A DNA stretch of 64,000 bases. Origin: Oceanospirillales bacterium. GTDB lineage: Bacteria; Pseudomonadota; Gammaproteobacteria; Pseudomonadales; Endozoicomonadaceae. The notes below the pieces were generated by a model that was not told the DNA's origin, searched no databases, and saw nothing but the letters and a program-made list of their open reading frames with translations. Position numbers and translations under genes: made by a program. Location: the NCBI GenBank assembly GCA_004762125.1, contig SIHQ01000005.1, forward strand, positions 1 through 64,000, given 5' to 3'. Below, one piece after another: positions 36,412-44,736 of this stretch (position 1 is the stretch's first letter; every line of letters begins with the position of its first letter).

Positions 36412-37998
36412 CTAGATCGACTGAATTCTAGTCTTCAGGTAGGTGCTCAACTCAGTTGCACTCATGGGTTTTCCATAGAGGAATCCCTGAGCTTCCTCGC
36501 AGCCGGATTTGATCAGGTGCTGCTCTTGCTCTCGAGATTCAACACCCTCCGCCACAGTGGATAGACCAAAACTCCTGCCCAGCTGAATGATGGCATCAAC
36601 AATAACAGCGTTTTCTTTATTGACGGGTAGTCCTTCAATAAATGACTTATCAATTTTTATTTTGTCAAAGCGAAACTGCTTCAGATAGTTCAGGGTCGAG
36701 TATCCAGTACCAAAGTCATCAAGAGACAACTTGACTCCTATGCTTTTGATTTGCTGTAGCTGTTCGGCTGCTAGCAGAGAGCTTTCTATCAAACTCGATT
36801 CTGTTATTTCCAACTCTAAAAACTGAGGGGGGATATTGTATTTTTGCAACAAATGTTGAGTACGATTAGCAATATTGTTGTCTTTCAATTGTATGGCTGA
36901 CAGGTTAACTGATATTTGTAAATTGTCATGTCCTGACATGCGCCAGTCACGGAGCTGTTTGCATGCAGACTCAAGAACCCAGTCACCGATGGGGATTATA
37001 TCCATGCTGTGTTCAGCCATGGGGATGAATTGAGTTGGTGGGATTAAACCTTTTTCTGGATGTTGCCACCGAAGCAAGACTTCTACTCCAGTAACAGAAT
37101 TATTTTGATAATTTATTTGTGGCTGAAAAAGAAGGCTTAACTCACGATGTTCCAGTGCATCACGCAGATCCAGTTCAAGTTGTTTATTCTGGCGTATTTC
37201 TTTATCGATGCTGGCTATATAAAATTGGTAAGGGCTCTCACCTCTGGATTGCGCCTGCATCATGGCAAAGTCAGCCTGCCTCAGCAGCTCATTTACTCTT
37301 CTGCTGTCTTGAGGAAAGAATGTGATGCCTCCAGTAACATTCATAGACACCCGTTGATGGTTGACTTCAATGGGTTGAATTGCCCCGGTAATTAAGTTTT
37401 TGGCTAATTCCGCCGCATTTAAGGGCCCATCCAACTGATCTGTGATGATTATAAAGCGGTCTTCGCTCAGCTGTCCGAGATAGTGTTTCTTATCAAGAAT
37501 ATCTCTGAGACGCTCAGCAGTTTTGATACGAATTTGTTCCAAGTCGTTGAGACTTAAGTCAGTTCTCAGAGCCCTAAAGTCGTCGAATCCAAGACACAGG
37601 ATTGCAAATTTCTGATCAGTTAGTGCGTCTTGAATTAAGTCGCTTAATTTTTTCTGAATACCATTATGGGTTGGTAGGCAGGTTTGATAGTCGTGCTCAG
37701 CGGTTCTGCTCCGCTTGTTTTTCAGTAGTAGTCGGCTTATTAGCCAAAGAGATACTAGAGACAGAAAGGTTGAAAGCAGAGTGAATAAGGATAATCCAGT
37801 CAAAAGCGTGACGAGAGTGAGAGTAATACAAGCCAGTAGAGCAGCTTTGAGCAGCTTTCCTGAGGCAGCCTTGAGCAGCTTTCCTGAGGCAGCCTTGAGC
37901 AGCTTTCCTGAGGCAGCCTTGAGCAGCTTTCCTGAGGCAGCCTTGAGCAGCTTTCCTGAGATAGTACGATGCAATTCCTGAAAGCGGGTGAATTCCAT
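36412..37998 (-). CDS. GGDEF-EAL protein with degenerate GGDEF and repetitive N-terminus
   Basis: A 528-residue membrane protein of cyclic di-GMP turnover. Residues 15-53 contain five copies of GKLLKA-type repeats from a 24-bp tandem repeat. Two hydrophobic helices follow (about 55-92). The GGDEF domain (about 115-255) has SEDRF where GGDEF is expected, so synthase activity is unlikely. The EAL domain (about 272-520) keeps EVLLRW, the DDFGTGYSTLNYL metal and loop-6 region, KIDKSFI and AEGVE, so phosphodiesterase activity is plausible. It is divergent from a STAS protein across 381 bases. Confidence 0.88.
   Translation of the reverse strand: MEFTRFQELHRTISGKLLKAASGKLLKAASGKLLKAASGKLLKAASGKLLKAALLACITLTLVTLLTGLSLFTLLSTFLSLVSLWLISRLLLKNKRSRTAEHDYQTCLPTHNGIQKKLSDLIQDALTDQKFAILCLGFDDFRALRTDLSLNDLEQIRIKTAERLRDILDKKHYLGQLSEDRFIIITDQLDGPLNAAELAKNLITGAIQPIEVNHQRVSMNVTGGITFFPQDSRRVNELLRQADFAMMQAQSRGESPYQFYIASIDKEIRQNKQLELDLRDALEHRELSLLFQPQINYQNNSVTGVEVLLRWQHPEKGLIPPTQFIPMAEHSMDIIPIGDWVLESACKQLRDWRMSGHDNLQISVNLSAIQLKDNNIANRTQHLLQKYNIPPQFLELEITESSLIESSLLAAEQLQQIKSIGVKLSLDDFGTGYSTLNYLKQFRFDKIKIDKSFIEGLPVNKENAVIVDAIIQLGRSFGLSTVAEGVESREQEQHLIKSGCEEAQGFLYGKPMSATELSTYLKTRIQSI
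37851..37960. repeat. 24-bp in-frame tandem repeat, four full copies plus a partial one
   Basis: The unit (written on the + strand) begins GCAGCTTTCCTGAGGCAGCC and ends TTGA. Full copies run 37851-37874, 37875-37898, 37899-37922 and 37923-37946, and a 14-base partial copy 37947-37960. Copies are identical. The period is a multiple of three, so copy change only adds or removes eight residues (SGKLLKAA in register). A degenerate copy (GCAGCTTTGA) precedes it. Confidence 0.92.
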
Positions 37999-38379
37999 AT
38001 CAGCCTGTTTTTGATTGAGAAAATCAGACCTGATTGCTTAAGGCCGTTGCTTCAGTTATAAGTCAGTGACAAGAGAGACAGGCTATTAACCCTATAAATT
38101 CTGTACTGTGAGATTAACTATAGGAATGCGACGGCTACTGACGTAATACAAAATTGCGATCTACTAAATTGATTTTAATTCTTAAATAGTTGAGCCAATG
38201 CACTGGCAGGAAACACTTTTTTATGTAGTCGGTAGTGAGCTGATGTTTTTTTGACTGGTTGCAAGATTAACTTATGCTGCGGAGTCAAACCTGCTGTATC
38301 TACGTCGAGATGATGCCGTTATTTATTACTTTGGAAAGCTAACCTAAATAGTAATGGAATGATTTATGGAGTTGTGAAA
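37999..38379. other. Divergent intergenic region, GGDEF-EAL and STAS genes
   Basis: 381 bases without a convincing ORF, AT-rich, presumably with promoters for both divergent genes. GGAG at the right end is the ribosome-binding site of the STAS gene. I see no clear palindrome or repeat. Confidence 0.4.
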
Positions 38380-38712
38380 ATGGAGTTGAACACTTGGCAT
38401 GGTCAGAAGTGTGATGTTGTCAGTCTGGGAGTTTCATTGAATGTTGAAACAATTATTGAAGTAAGGTCTGAGCTAGATTATCTCTTGCAGGATTGCCAGG
38501 AAGATATATTGATCGATATGAGTGACGTAGAGGAACTGGATTCATCGGGGATTAGCGTACTGGTTTACTTTTATCGACGACTAAAGCTTGAAAAGAGAGG
38601 GATGGGAGTCATGGGACTCCATGGGAAACCAGATGAACTGGTCAAAATGTTGAGAATTGATAAGGCCATTCCACAGTTCATTAATTATGAGGATTACTTG
38701 ACTCGACACTAA
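38380..38712 (+). CDS. STAS domain protein, anti-anti-sigma factor-like
   Basis: A 110-residue single STAS domain. I chose the ATG at 38380, seven codons after the first one, because GGAG lies eight bases before it. DMSDVEELDSSGISVLVYFYRRLK contains the conserved serine that a partner kinase phosphorylates. Proteins of this type, such as SpoIIAA or RsbV, bind anti-sigma kinases in partner switching. No kinase or phosphatase gene is beside it, so the partner is elsewhere. It is divergent from the GGDEF-EAL gene. Confidence 0.88.
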   Translation: MELNTWHGQKCDVVSLGVSLNVETIIEVRSELDYLLQDCQEDILIDMSDVEELDSSGISVLVYFYRRLKLEKRGMGVMGLHGKPDELVKMLRIDKAIPQFINYEDYLTRH

Positions 38713-38736
38713 GCGGATAGCTATTACGGAGCACTC

Positions 38737-39402
38737 TCAAGTTGGAGGTGTTTCTCCAATATCTATTTTAGGACCAAGAAATTTCGGATCGGTGCTCAGT
38801 AGGTGAACTTCAATCACAGCGAGTACTCTGGCCAGAATCTCTCTGGTTTTGTTCTGCCAGTCAGACCTTGCACCGTCTCCAGCATTAAAGGCGATAGCAT
38901 CAATACCTTTGCTGACCGCAATATAGACAGCTCGCTTGTTATGGTAAGCCTGAGATATAACGGTGAAGCGATGCTCGCCAAAAACCGAATCTGCCCTTAC
39001 GATTGAATCCAGAGTGCGAAAGCCTGCATAGTCCCTGTAGATACGGTCTTCAGGAATGCCCATTTTCAACAGATCACGTCTAATGGTGGTTGGTTCATCG
39101 TAATAAGGGGTGCTGTTATCACCGCTGATCAGGATGTAATCAATTTTTCCTGCCAAAAAGAGTTTCCGGGCAGACTCAATTCTCAGTATGTAATGATCAT
39201 TAACGCCACCTTCACGGGAGTAGCGGCTGGTACCCAGCAATAAACCGACCCGACTATAGGGCAACTGGTTAATATCCGCGTACAATCTGTCTGTCGTCTC
39301 ATTGTCGACTAGCCAGTTACAGTATCCGGTAAAAACTAGAACTGATAGAGCGGTTGTGAACAACCCAGTAACCCACTTCTTTAGGGTTGACCAGCTTCCC
39401 AT
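38737..39402 (-). CDS. sanA: SanA/YdcF-like inner-membrane protein (DUF218)
   Basis: A 221-residue protein with one N-terminal membrane helix (about 9-32) and a periplasmic DUF218 domain. The signatures are LLLGTSRYSREGGVNDHYILRIESARKLF, YILISGDNSTPYYDEPTTIRRDLLKMG and DYAGFRTLDSIVRA, as in SanA of E. coli (239 residues). SanA affects envelope permeability and vancomycin resistance at high temperature; the catalytic role of the domain is unknown. The gene converges with the STAS gene (24-base gap). Confidence 0.9.
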   Translation of the reverse strand: MGSWSTLKKWVTGLFTTALSVLVFTGYCNWLVDNETTDRLYADINQLPYSRVGLLLGTSRYSREGGVNDHYILRIESARKLFLAGKIDYILISGDNSTPYYDEPTTIRRDLLKMGIPEDRIYRDYAGFRTLDSIVRADSVFGEHRFTVISQAYHNKRAVYIAVSKGIDAIAFNAGDGARSDWQNKTREILARVLAVIEVHLLSTDPKFLGPKIDIGETPPT

Positions 39403-39470
39403 CAGGAAGTCCTCAATTGATTTTCTAACCCACAGTAAACCATATCCTGATTACTTCGTAAAAGTAGGGC

Positions 39471-39749
39471 TTATCGCTGTTTGAGCAGAATCAGCTTTTG
39501 GCTGATAAGGTTGGCTATAAAATCGGATGCCATATGGTTAGGGAAGAGAGGGGAACTGGCACGACCCAGCGCAAGAATACGATAGCTTATTCCACGGCCT
39601 TTCAGGGAGTGTTCAAGCTGAATAAAAGCGTTACTTTCCCCTTGATCATAAGCAACGAGCAAAAGGTCAGCCTTGTTTGCTGCAGGCAGGTTAAAAGATA
39701 AGGTCAGTAACCAGAGTATGCCAATTGATTTGAAATGATAGCCAAACAA
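39471..39749 (-). CDS. Small exported hypothetical protein, possibly truncated
   Basis: A 92-residue ORF beginning with a likely signal peptide (SIGILWLLTLSFNLPAANKA). The mature part (ADLLLVAYDQGESNAFIQLEHSLKG) looks like the first strand-helix unit of a larger Rossmann-like protein, ending abruptly in QKLILLKQR. No continuation in other frames is visible. It might be a degraded fragment or a genuine short exported protein. It lies between sanA and trmA on the same strand as both. Confidence 0.45.
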   Translation of the reverse strand: MFGYHFKSIGILWLLTLSFNLPAANKADLLLVAYDQGESNAFIQLEHSLKGRGISYRILALGRASSPLFPNHMASDFIANLISQKLILLKQR

Positions 39750-39819
39750 AACCGGTTACCCTATGAAAAGTTATTTTATGCTTTCAGAGTAGACGGCTTA
39801 ATTCTGAGCTTAAAAGAGA

Positions 39820-39855
39820 GGCCACTCTACTCATTGAAGGATGAGTAGAGTGGCC
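39820..39855 (-). terminator. Terminator downstream of trmA
   Basis: GGCCACTCTACTCAT (39820-39834) and ATGAGTAGAGTGGCC (39841-39855) form a perfect 15-bp stem with a 6-base loop. On the minus strand the stem is followed by TCTCTTTT, fitting termination after trmA, whose stop is 25 bases upstream. Confidence 0.85.
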
Positions 39856-39879
39856 AGAAATGATCCCGATTGCTGCAGA

Positions 39880-40965
39880 TCAGCGGTGGCTCAGATAGAC
39901 CCCCATTTCCCGGTGATGGGTGTAAGGGAACTGGTCGAACAGAGCAATGCGCTCAATTTTATGGGTTTCACAGATACTACCCAGGTTGTCGTGAAGAGTT
40001 TCTGGGTTGCAAGAGATATAGACGATGTTATCGAAGCGTTGCACCAGAGCTTCGGTGCCTTTATCCAAGCCTGCTCTTGGTGGGTCCACAAAAATAGTAG
40101 AAACCTGATAGCTATCGAGATCAATATCTTTCAGTCTTTTGAACTCTCGCTCTTTGTTCATAGCCTGCGTGAATTCTTCACTGGAAAGACGAGCGATTTC
40201 CACATTTTTAATATTATTAAGATCAAAGTTTTCATTGGCTGAATGTACGGAGGTTTTTGCAATCTCTGTCGCCAAAACCTTATCAAAGTGTTCAGCCAGT
40301 ACACAGGTAAAGTTACCATTACCACAGTACAGTTCCAGCATATCGCCAGAGCTGTTTTTGCATACATCACTGGCCCAGCTCAGCATTTTTTCATTCACGC
40401 CGGCGTTAGGCTGAGTGAAGCTGTTCTCAACTTGTGTATAAGCAAAGGTTTTACCTAGGATCGTTAATTTTTCAACAACATGATCCTTACTCAGTACCAG
40501 CTTTTGCTTTCTAGCGCGGCCGATAATGCCAATGTTGTGCTTGTCCTGAAGCTCTGTTGCTTCAGTTTGCCACGCATCGCTGAGTTGTTTGTGATAGAGC
40601 ATGCTAACCAGCGCTTCACCGGATTGGGTCGTCAGAAATTCAAGCTGAAACAGGCGCTTTTTGAGAACTTCCTTCTGCTCAATATCTTTTATCAACGGAG
40701 TCATTAGCGCATTGATTTTTTCTGAACCGGCAGGAAATGAATCAACATTGAAAGGCGTTTTAGTTTCAGGGTCGAACATCCGGTAAAAACTGTGTTCGCC
40801 TTCATGCCAAATACGAAACTCTGCTCGCATTCGATAGTGTTCTGGTTTGGAAGTGAAGACCTCCAGTTCAGGAATATCAAATGCCTCAAACTCTATCTGA
40901 GTCTGATTTATCTTTTCAGATAACTGTTTTTCGTACTTTTCTGGCTGGACAACGGCTAGTGACAT
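39880..40965 (-). CDS. trmA: tRNA (uracil-5-)-methyltransferase TrmA
   Basis: A 361-residue enzyme (E. coli TrmA has 366) that makes 5-methyluridine at position 54 of tRNAs with SAM. The N-terminal RNA-contact part contains YRMRAEFRIWH and SFYRMFD. The methyltransferase part has LELYCGNGNFTCVL (SAM site), QVENSFTQPN, VDPPRAGLD and YISCNPETLHDNL with the catalytic cysteine. A strong terminator follows the stop. It lacks the N-terminal TRAM domain and [4Fe-4S] cysteines that mark RlmC/RlmD, which supports TrmA. Confidence 0.95.
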   Translation of the reverse strand: MSLAVVQPEKYEKQLSEKINQTQIEFEAFDIPELEVFTSKPEHYRMRAEFRIWHEGEHSFYRMFDPETKTPFNVDSFPAGSEKINALMTPLIKDIEQKEVLKKRLFQLEFLTTQSGEALVSMLYHKQLSDAWQTEATELQDKHNIGIIGRARKQKLVLSKDHVVEKLTILGKTFAYTQVENSFTQPNAGVNEKMLSWASDVCKNSSGDMLELYCGNGNFTCVLAEHFDKVLATEIAKTSVHSANENFDLNNIKNVEIARLSSEEFTQAMNKEREFKRLKDIDLDSYQVSTIFVDPPRAGLDKGTEALVQRFDNIVYISCNPETLHDNLGSICETHKIERIALFDQFPYTHHREMGVYLSHR

Positions 40966-41228
40966 GATGCTCTTCAGTAAAACAGGGGGGCTGAACTTTA
41001 CAGTGGCTCTGGCAGATCAGCTATCCCGAAAGAAAAAAAGATCCTTATTATGGGAAGCCGAAGGTTATCTGTCCAGATATGAAAAGCTTTGTTTTCAAGG
41101 TTTGAAGAAAATACACAACTCAATTAACTTACCGGTTCGGACATTGATATTTCATACCAATTATCCATGGCGGACATTAAATGATTGACAGGCTTTTCTA
41201 GTGATTATCTTAATATTATTCAGTAGAT

Positions 41229-41382
41229 CAATGGCACTGACTTAAGTCTTCTCCCGTTGATACTCACCGAGTCTACGAGCCTGGGCTCTTGGGGTTTTAA
41301 ATCTCTACGACTTTTATAGTCGTTTTTTCTCTTGAGTAAGCCTCTGCTATGACTGATTTAGGAACTTAAGTCAGTGCCATTG
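41229..41382. mobile_element. MITE-like 154-bp element with 19-bp perfect terminal inverted repeats
   Basis: CAATGGCACTGACTTAAGT (41229-41247) is repeated exactly inverted at 41364-41382. No ORF lies between. The interior has a terminator-like hairpin at 41307-41328. I saw no clear target-site duplication in the flanks. Non-coding DNA between long perfect terminal repeats is the usual form of a miniature element moved by a transposase in trans; parent IS not identified here. Confidence 0.75.
41307..41328 (+). terminator. Terminator-like hairpin inside the MITE-like element
   Basis: ACGACT (41307-41312), loop TTTAT, AGTCGT (41318-41323), followed by a T-run. A mobile element carrying a rho-independent terminator would affect transcription at each insertion site. 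Confidence 0.6.
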
Positions 41383-41402
41383 CTCTATAGTGCTGAAAAA
41401 TA

Positions 41403-41433
41403 AAAAAGCGGCTCGTAATATGGGCCGCTTTTT
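41403..41433. terminator. Bidirectional terminator after the purine permease gene
   Basis: AAAAAGCGGC (41403-41412) and GCCGCTTTTT (41424-41433) form a perfect 10-bp stem with A- and T-tracts at either side, so it can stop transcription on both strands. It lies 42 bases after the permease stop (minus strand). Confidence 0.88.
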
Positions 41434-41474
41434 ATCAATCCGCTATGATTATTTCCAGTTGAAAAAGCCGGTTC

Positions 41475-42767
41475 TTAGCTGAATACAGCTAGCTTGACAG
41501 CAAACAGGACAGAAAGAATAACCATGGCAGAATTCAAATCCTTCGCCTTGCCACTCAGTAACTTAATTGCAGTGTAGGAGATAAAGCCGAAAGCGATACC
41601 GGTTGTGATAGAAAAGCTTAAAGGCATGGAAATGGCAGCAATAACTACTGGAGCAGATTCTGTCAGGTCATCCCAATCAATCTTCACCATGCTGTGGGTC
41701 ATCAGGACTGCAACAAAAATCAAAGCAGGGGCTGTAGCGTAAGCTGGAATCATACCTGCCAGAGGTGACAGAAATAGTGAACCCAGAAACAATATAGCAA
41801 CAACCACTGCAGTCAGGCCGGTACGACCACCTACAGAGATGCCTGCAGCACTTTCAATGTAGCTGGTGGTTGTAGATGTCCCCAAACCAGCACCTGCCAT
41901 GCTGGCAACAGAGTCAGCCATCAGTGCGCGCCCCAGTCTTGGGAATTTACCATCCTTATCGAGCAGATTACCGCGTTGTGCAACGGCAACCAGAGTGCCG
42001 GATGTATCAAATAGATCAACAAACAGGAAGGAAAAAATAATGCTGATCATGCCGATTTCCAGTGCGCCCATAATATCCAGTTGCATAAAGGTTGGGGCAA
42101 TATCTGGTGGCATGGAAACAATACCGTTAAATTCAACCTCACCGGCGATCAAACTGATAATGGTCACAGCCAGAATGCCAATCATTACGGAACCAGTGAC
42201 ATTACGATGGTAAAGAGCAACGATTAACACAAAGCCCAAAGAGGTCATCATGGCACTCCAGGAACTCATGTCGCCCAGAGTTACCAGAGTAGCTGGATTG
42301 TCAATAATGATGCCACCGTTTTTCAGCGCGATGAAGCCCAGAAACAGACCAATACCCGCAGCGATACCTCCTCGCAGTGATAGTGGAATGCTATTAATGA
42401 TCCAGCCACGAATTTTGAAAATGCTCAGTAGGAAGAAACAAACACCGGACAGGAATACTGCTCCCAGAGCCACCTGCCAGCTATAACCCATCTGACCGAC
42501 AACGGTGAATGCAAAAAACGCGTTCAGACCCATTCCTGGAGCCAGAGCAACAGGATAGTTAGCATAGAGACCCATTATCAGACAGCCGATGGCAGCAGCA
42601 ACACAGGTTGCAACAAACACTGCACCCTGGTCCATACCGGTAGAAGCCAGCATGCTTGGGTTGACGAAGATAATGTAGGCCATGGTCAGAAAGGTAGTAA
42701 TACCTGCCAACACTTCAGTCTTTACATTCGTTTGATGTTCTTTAAGTTTGAATAGTCGTTCTAACAT
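41475..42767 (-). CDS. NCS2 family purine permease (AzgA/AdeP-like)
   Basis: A 430-residue transporter with about twelve membrane helices. It has the AzgA-branch signatures: TEVLAGITTFLTMAYIIFVNP at the N-terminus, ALAPGMGLNAFFAFTVV, FSFLFVDLFDTSGTLVAVA, and GTSTTTSYIESAAGISVGGRTGLTAVV. Members import adenine, guanine or hypoxanthine by proton symport; which one cannot be read. Length fits E. coli AdeP/GhxP (about 445). I looked for a purine riboswitch upstream and saw none. Confidence 0.93.
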   Translation of the reverse strand: MLERLFKLKEHQTNVKTEVLAGITTFLTMAYIIFVNPSMLASTGMDQGAVFVATCVAAAIGCLIMGLYANYPVALAPGMGLNAFFAFTVVGQMGYSWQVALGAVFLSGVCFFLLSIFKIRGWIINSIPLSLRGGIAAGIGLFLGFIALKNGGIIIDNPATLVTLGDMSSWSAMMTSLGFVLIVALYHRNVTGSVMIGILAVTIISLIAGEVEFNGIVSMPPDIAPTFMQLDIMGALEIGMISIIFSFLFVDLFDTSGTLVAVAQRGNLLDKDGKFPRLGRALMADSVASMAGAGLGTSTTTSYIESAAGISVGGRTGLTAVVVAILFLGSLFLSPLAGMIPAYATAPALIFVAVLMTHSMVKIDWDDLTESAPVVIAAISMPLSFSITTGIAFGFISYTAIKLLSGKAKDLNSAMVILSVLFAVKLAVFS

Positions 42768-43380
42768 ATTGTTTTAATCGTTAGGGAATAAAACCTTCAA
42801 TATATACTTTTTAATTGCTTTGTGGAATATCTGTGCATTTACGTATGCTTGTTACTATTACGGTGCTGTTTCACTGCTTTTGTTCTGAAAACAACTTGCT
42901 CTTCTTGTGATATGAATAACGGTGACTACCAGATGTAGTGGTAGGGCTATAACCTGTATAAAAAATGAGCACTTCGCTGTTACCCTTGTTATCAGTGTTC
43001 TGGAAATGAAAACGGTCGAGTCGCTCACAGGTTTATCCACAAAGGCTGTGGTTAAAATGATTGTCTTTGGATTAACGTACTTATTTGTTTTTTTGAACGA
43101 CTCTGATTCGTAAGAGTTCATGAATTATCGGTTTTTTAGGTATTTTCCGATAAAAGAGATTGTGCGTTCTTTTTTGTATACGACGTATTCATGCTAACTA
43201 GTAAAGAGAAAAGTGTTAAGGATGTGGATAACTTTCTCTGCGACGTAGGCCGCTTTCAGAGTTGAGCGGGAGAGCCATCGAATATAAGAGTGGAGATTGA
43301 TGCAGGTGAAGGCAGTAAAATGAGGTATAAAAAAAGAGCTAAGTTAAGGCTTAGCCCTTTGGATGAACGAGAGGGAAGTA
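42768..43380. other. Gene-poor interval between purine permease and GIY-YIG gene
   Basis: 613 bases in which short ORFs on both strands lack codon bias, ribosome-binding sites or recognisable products. The left side must hold the permease promoter; the right side the GIY-YIG terminator at 43328-43357. Nothing else is clear. Confidence 0.45.
43328..43357 (-). terminator. Terminator of the GIY-YIG gene
   Basis: On the minus strand GGGCTAAG pairs with CTTAGCTC (one G-U pair) around the loop CCTTAA, followed by seven T. It starts 23 bases beyond the stop codon of the gene at 43381. Confidence 0.82.
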
Positions 43381-44442
43381 TCAGGCTACCGCTGCAAAGC
43401 TTCCTGTGTGTAGATCTCTGGCTCGTGAATCAAGATCTGCCAGTAAGGAAGCGATGTGATTCTTTTCCTGTTCCCTGGCTTCTCTGCTTTTTTGAGAGCG
43501 CAGTTTGCGATGACGCTCAACGGCCTCGCGAATGCGCAACTCTTTCGGGCAGATAGGCTTGGCAACCGTGATTTCCTTTTCTACGGGTTTGCTTTCAGCC
43601 GCAATCACTTCTGATTTAACCTTAACAACGGATTTGAGTTCAGGCTCAGGTTTTGGCTTGAGTTCGAGTTCAGCTGTTACCGGTTTAACGTTGAGCTGAG
43701 AAGCAGCACTGGTATCACCTGCAAGGCAGGCATCAGCCGCTGCAGTAATCGCAGCTAGTTGAGCAGTGATATCATCACTGAGCTCAATACTGTTCATTCG
43801 AATCATAGCGTTGGCCCGTGAGCCACTGGCTTTAGCTTCTGCAGCTCTGGCTTTTTCTACTTTCGCGGCCGCCTTTTCAGCGGCTTTTTCTTTCTCCATT
43901 TCTTGCTTGAGAGTGGCAAGAGTTTGGACAATGTTTTCCTTGGTGTTTGGCTGTTTCTCTGGTGTAGAGGCTGATGCAGACGTTTTTCTGGCTACAGCGG
44001 CTGGTTTAGTTGCTGGAGAGCGGGATTTGGATTTTTCGCCTTCGCTCTTTATAGCGAGACTGGGCGGAGTTTCTGAATCGCTATCATCCATATCGGAAAA
44101 AATAGAAGCCAGTTCCTTTTCGATACTGGACTTACGCGGGCGCTTTTTCTTTTTGGGTAGAATCTTGACTGTGCTGGTTTTATAACCACGCAAGATTTCT
44201 CCTCCAAAAAAAACAACAGCATCCTGTTCGAGCTCATTCAGCTCTTCCCGGGATTCTGCCCTGTCCCATTCTTCTACAGTGAACTCCTCCTCACCCTGTA
44301 CCCGGATTTCCCTGTACAGGGGGTAGTCCATATCCTGGTATGCGGCAGCAACCATTCTTTCCCACTGACTTATGAGGTCGTTACGAGTACTACCTACGTA
44401 AACCTTTTTGGTCGCTTTATTGGTGACGGTAAAGATAATCAA
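43381..44442 (-). CDS. GIY-YIG-like domain protein with long Ala/Lys/Glu-rich tail
   Basis: A 353-residue protein. Residues 1-90 look like a GIY-YIG nuclease domain: FTVTNKATKKVYVGSTRND gives the TV...YVG core strand pair (YVG at 15-17) with Arg20 in the catalytic arginine position, and ELNELEQDAV near residue 70 may supply the metal-binding glutamate. The rest (100-353) is low-complexity with Ala/Lys/Glu/Ser-rich stretches, a coiled-coil-like MEKEKAAEKAAAKVEKARA and a basic C-terminus. Start codon is TTG; an upstream stop rules out a longer form. The tail is unlike known housekeeping GIY-YIG proteins such as UvrC. Confidence 0.75.
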   Translation of the reverse strand: MIIFTVTNKATKKVYVGSTRNDLISQWERMVAAAYQDMDYPLYREIRVQGEEEFTVEEWDRAESREELNELEQDAVVFFGGEILRGYKTSTVKILPKKKKRPRKSSIEKELASIFSDMDDSDSETPPSLAIKSEGEKSKSRSPATKPAAVARKTSASASTPEKQPNTKENIVQTLATLKQEMEKEKAAEKAAAKVEKARAAEAKASGSRANAMIRMNSIELSDDITAQLAAITAAADACLAGDTSAASQLNVKPVTAELELKPKPEPELKSVVKVKSEVIAAESKPVEKEITVAKPICPKELRIREAVERHRKLRSQKSREAREQEKNHIASLLADLDSRARDLHTGSFAAVA

Positions 44443-44736
44443 CGCTGGGTGACCTTGCTACTGACGATGACAGGCGCGCAATTATACCTGCCGATTTTTT
44501 TCTGTGTAGTGGGTATTGTGCACTATCGATAATAGAAGTCCTGCCAATAGCGTTTTTAATGTTGTCTGGAGCTAACGGTCTGCTTGTGTAATAACCGTCG
44601 TTTATATACCTAAAAATGACTATTTCCCGTTTTTTCATCGATGATGTCTGATTGTTGCAAGATGTTAGCGACTATTTTGACAATAGAGTGTGGTCGGCTA
44701 GTGTCAAAAATAGAGGCATGGAAAGGCAAGAAAATA

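Larger units (their letters stand above)
40966..41474. other. Intergenic region holding a MITE-like element and terminators
   Basis: 509 bases between the divergent-sided trmA and the purine permease. The left 260 bases contain a short, unconvincing + strand ORF and no clear signal. The right part holds the 154-bp inverted-repeat element and the permease terminator listed separately. Confidence 0.5.

Noticed and set aside
42768-42950. Purine riboswitch in front of the NCS2 permease
   Set aside because: None of the conserved core elements of the purine aptamer could be found on the minus strand.
42858-43121. Minus-strand ORF of 87 codons in the permease-GIY-YIG interval
   Set aside because: No ribosome-binding site, no recognisable protein, and an overlapping ORF of similar length exists on the other strand.
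43290-43556. Plus-strand ORF across the 3' end of the GIY-YIG gene
   Set aside because: It is a shadow of the real gene and overlaps its terminator.
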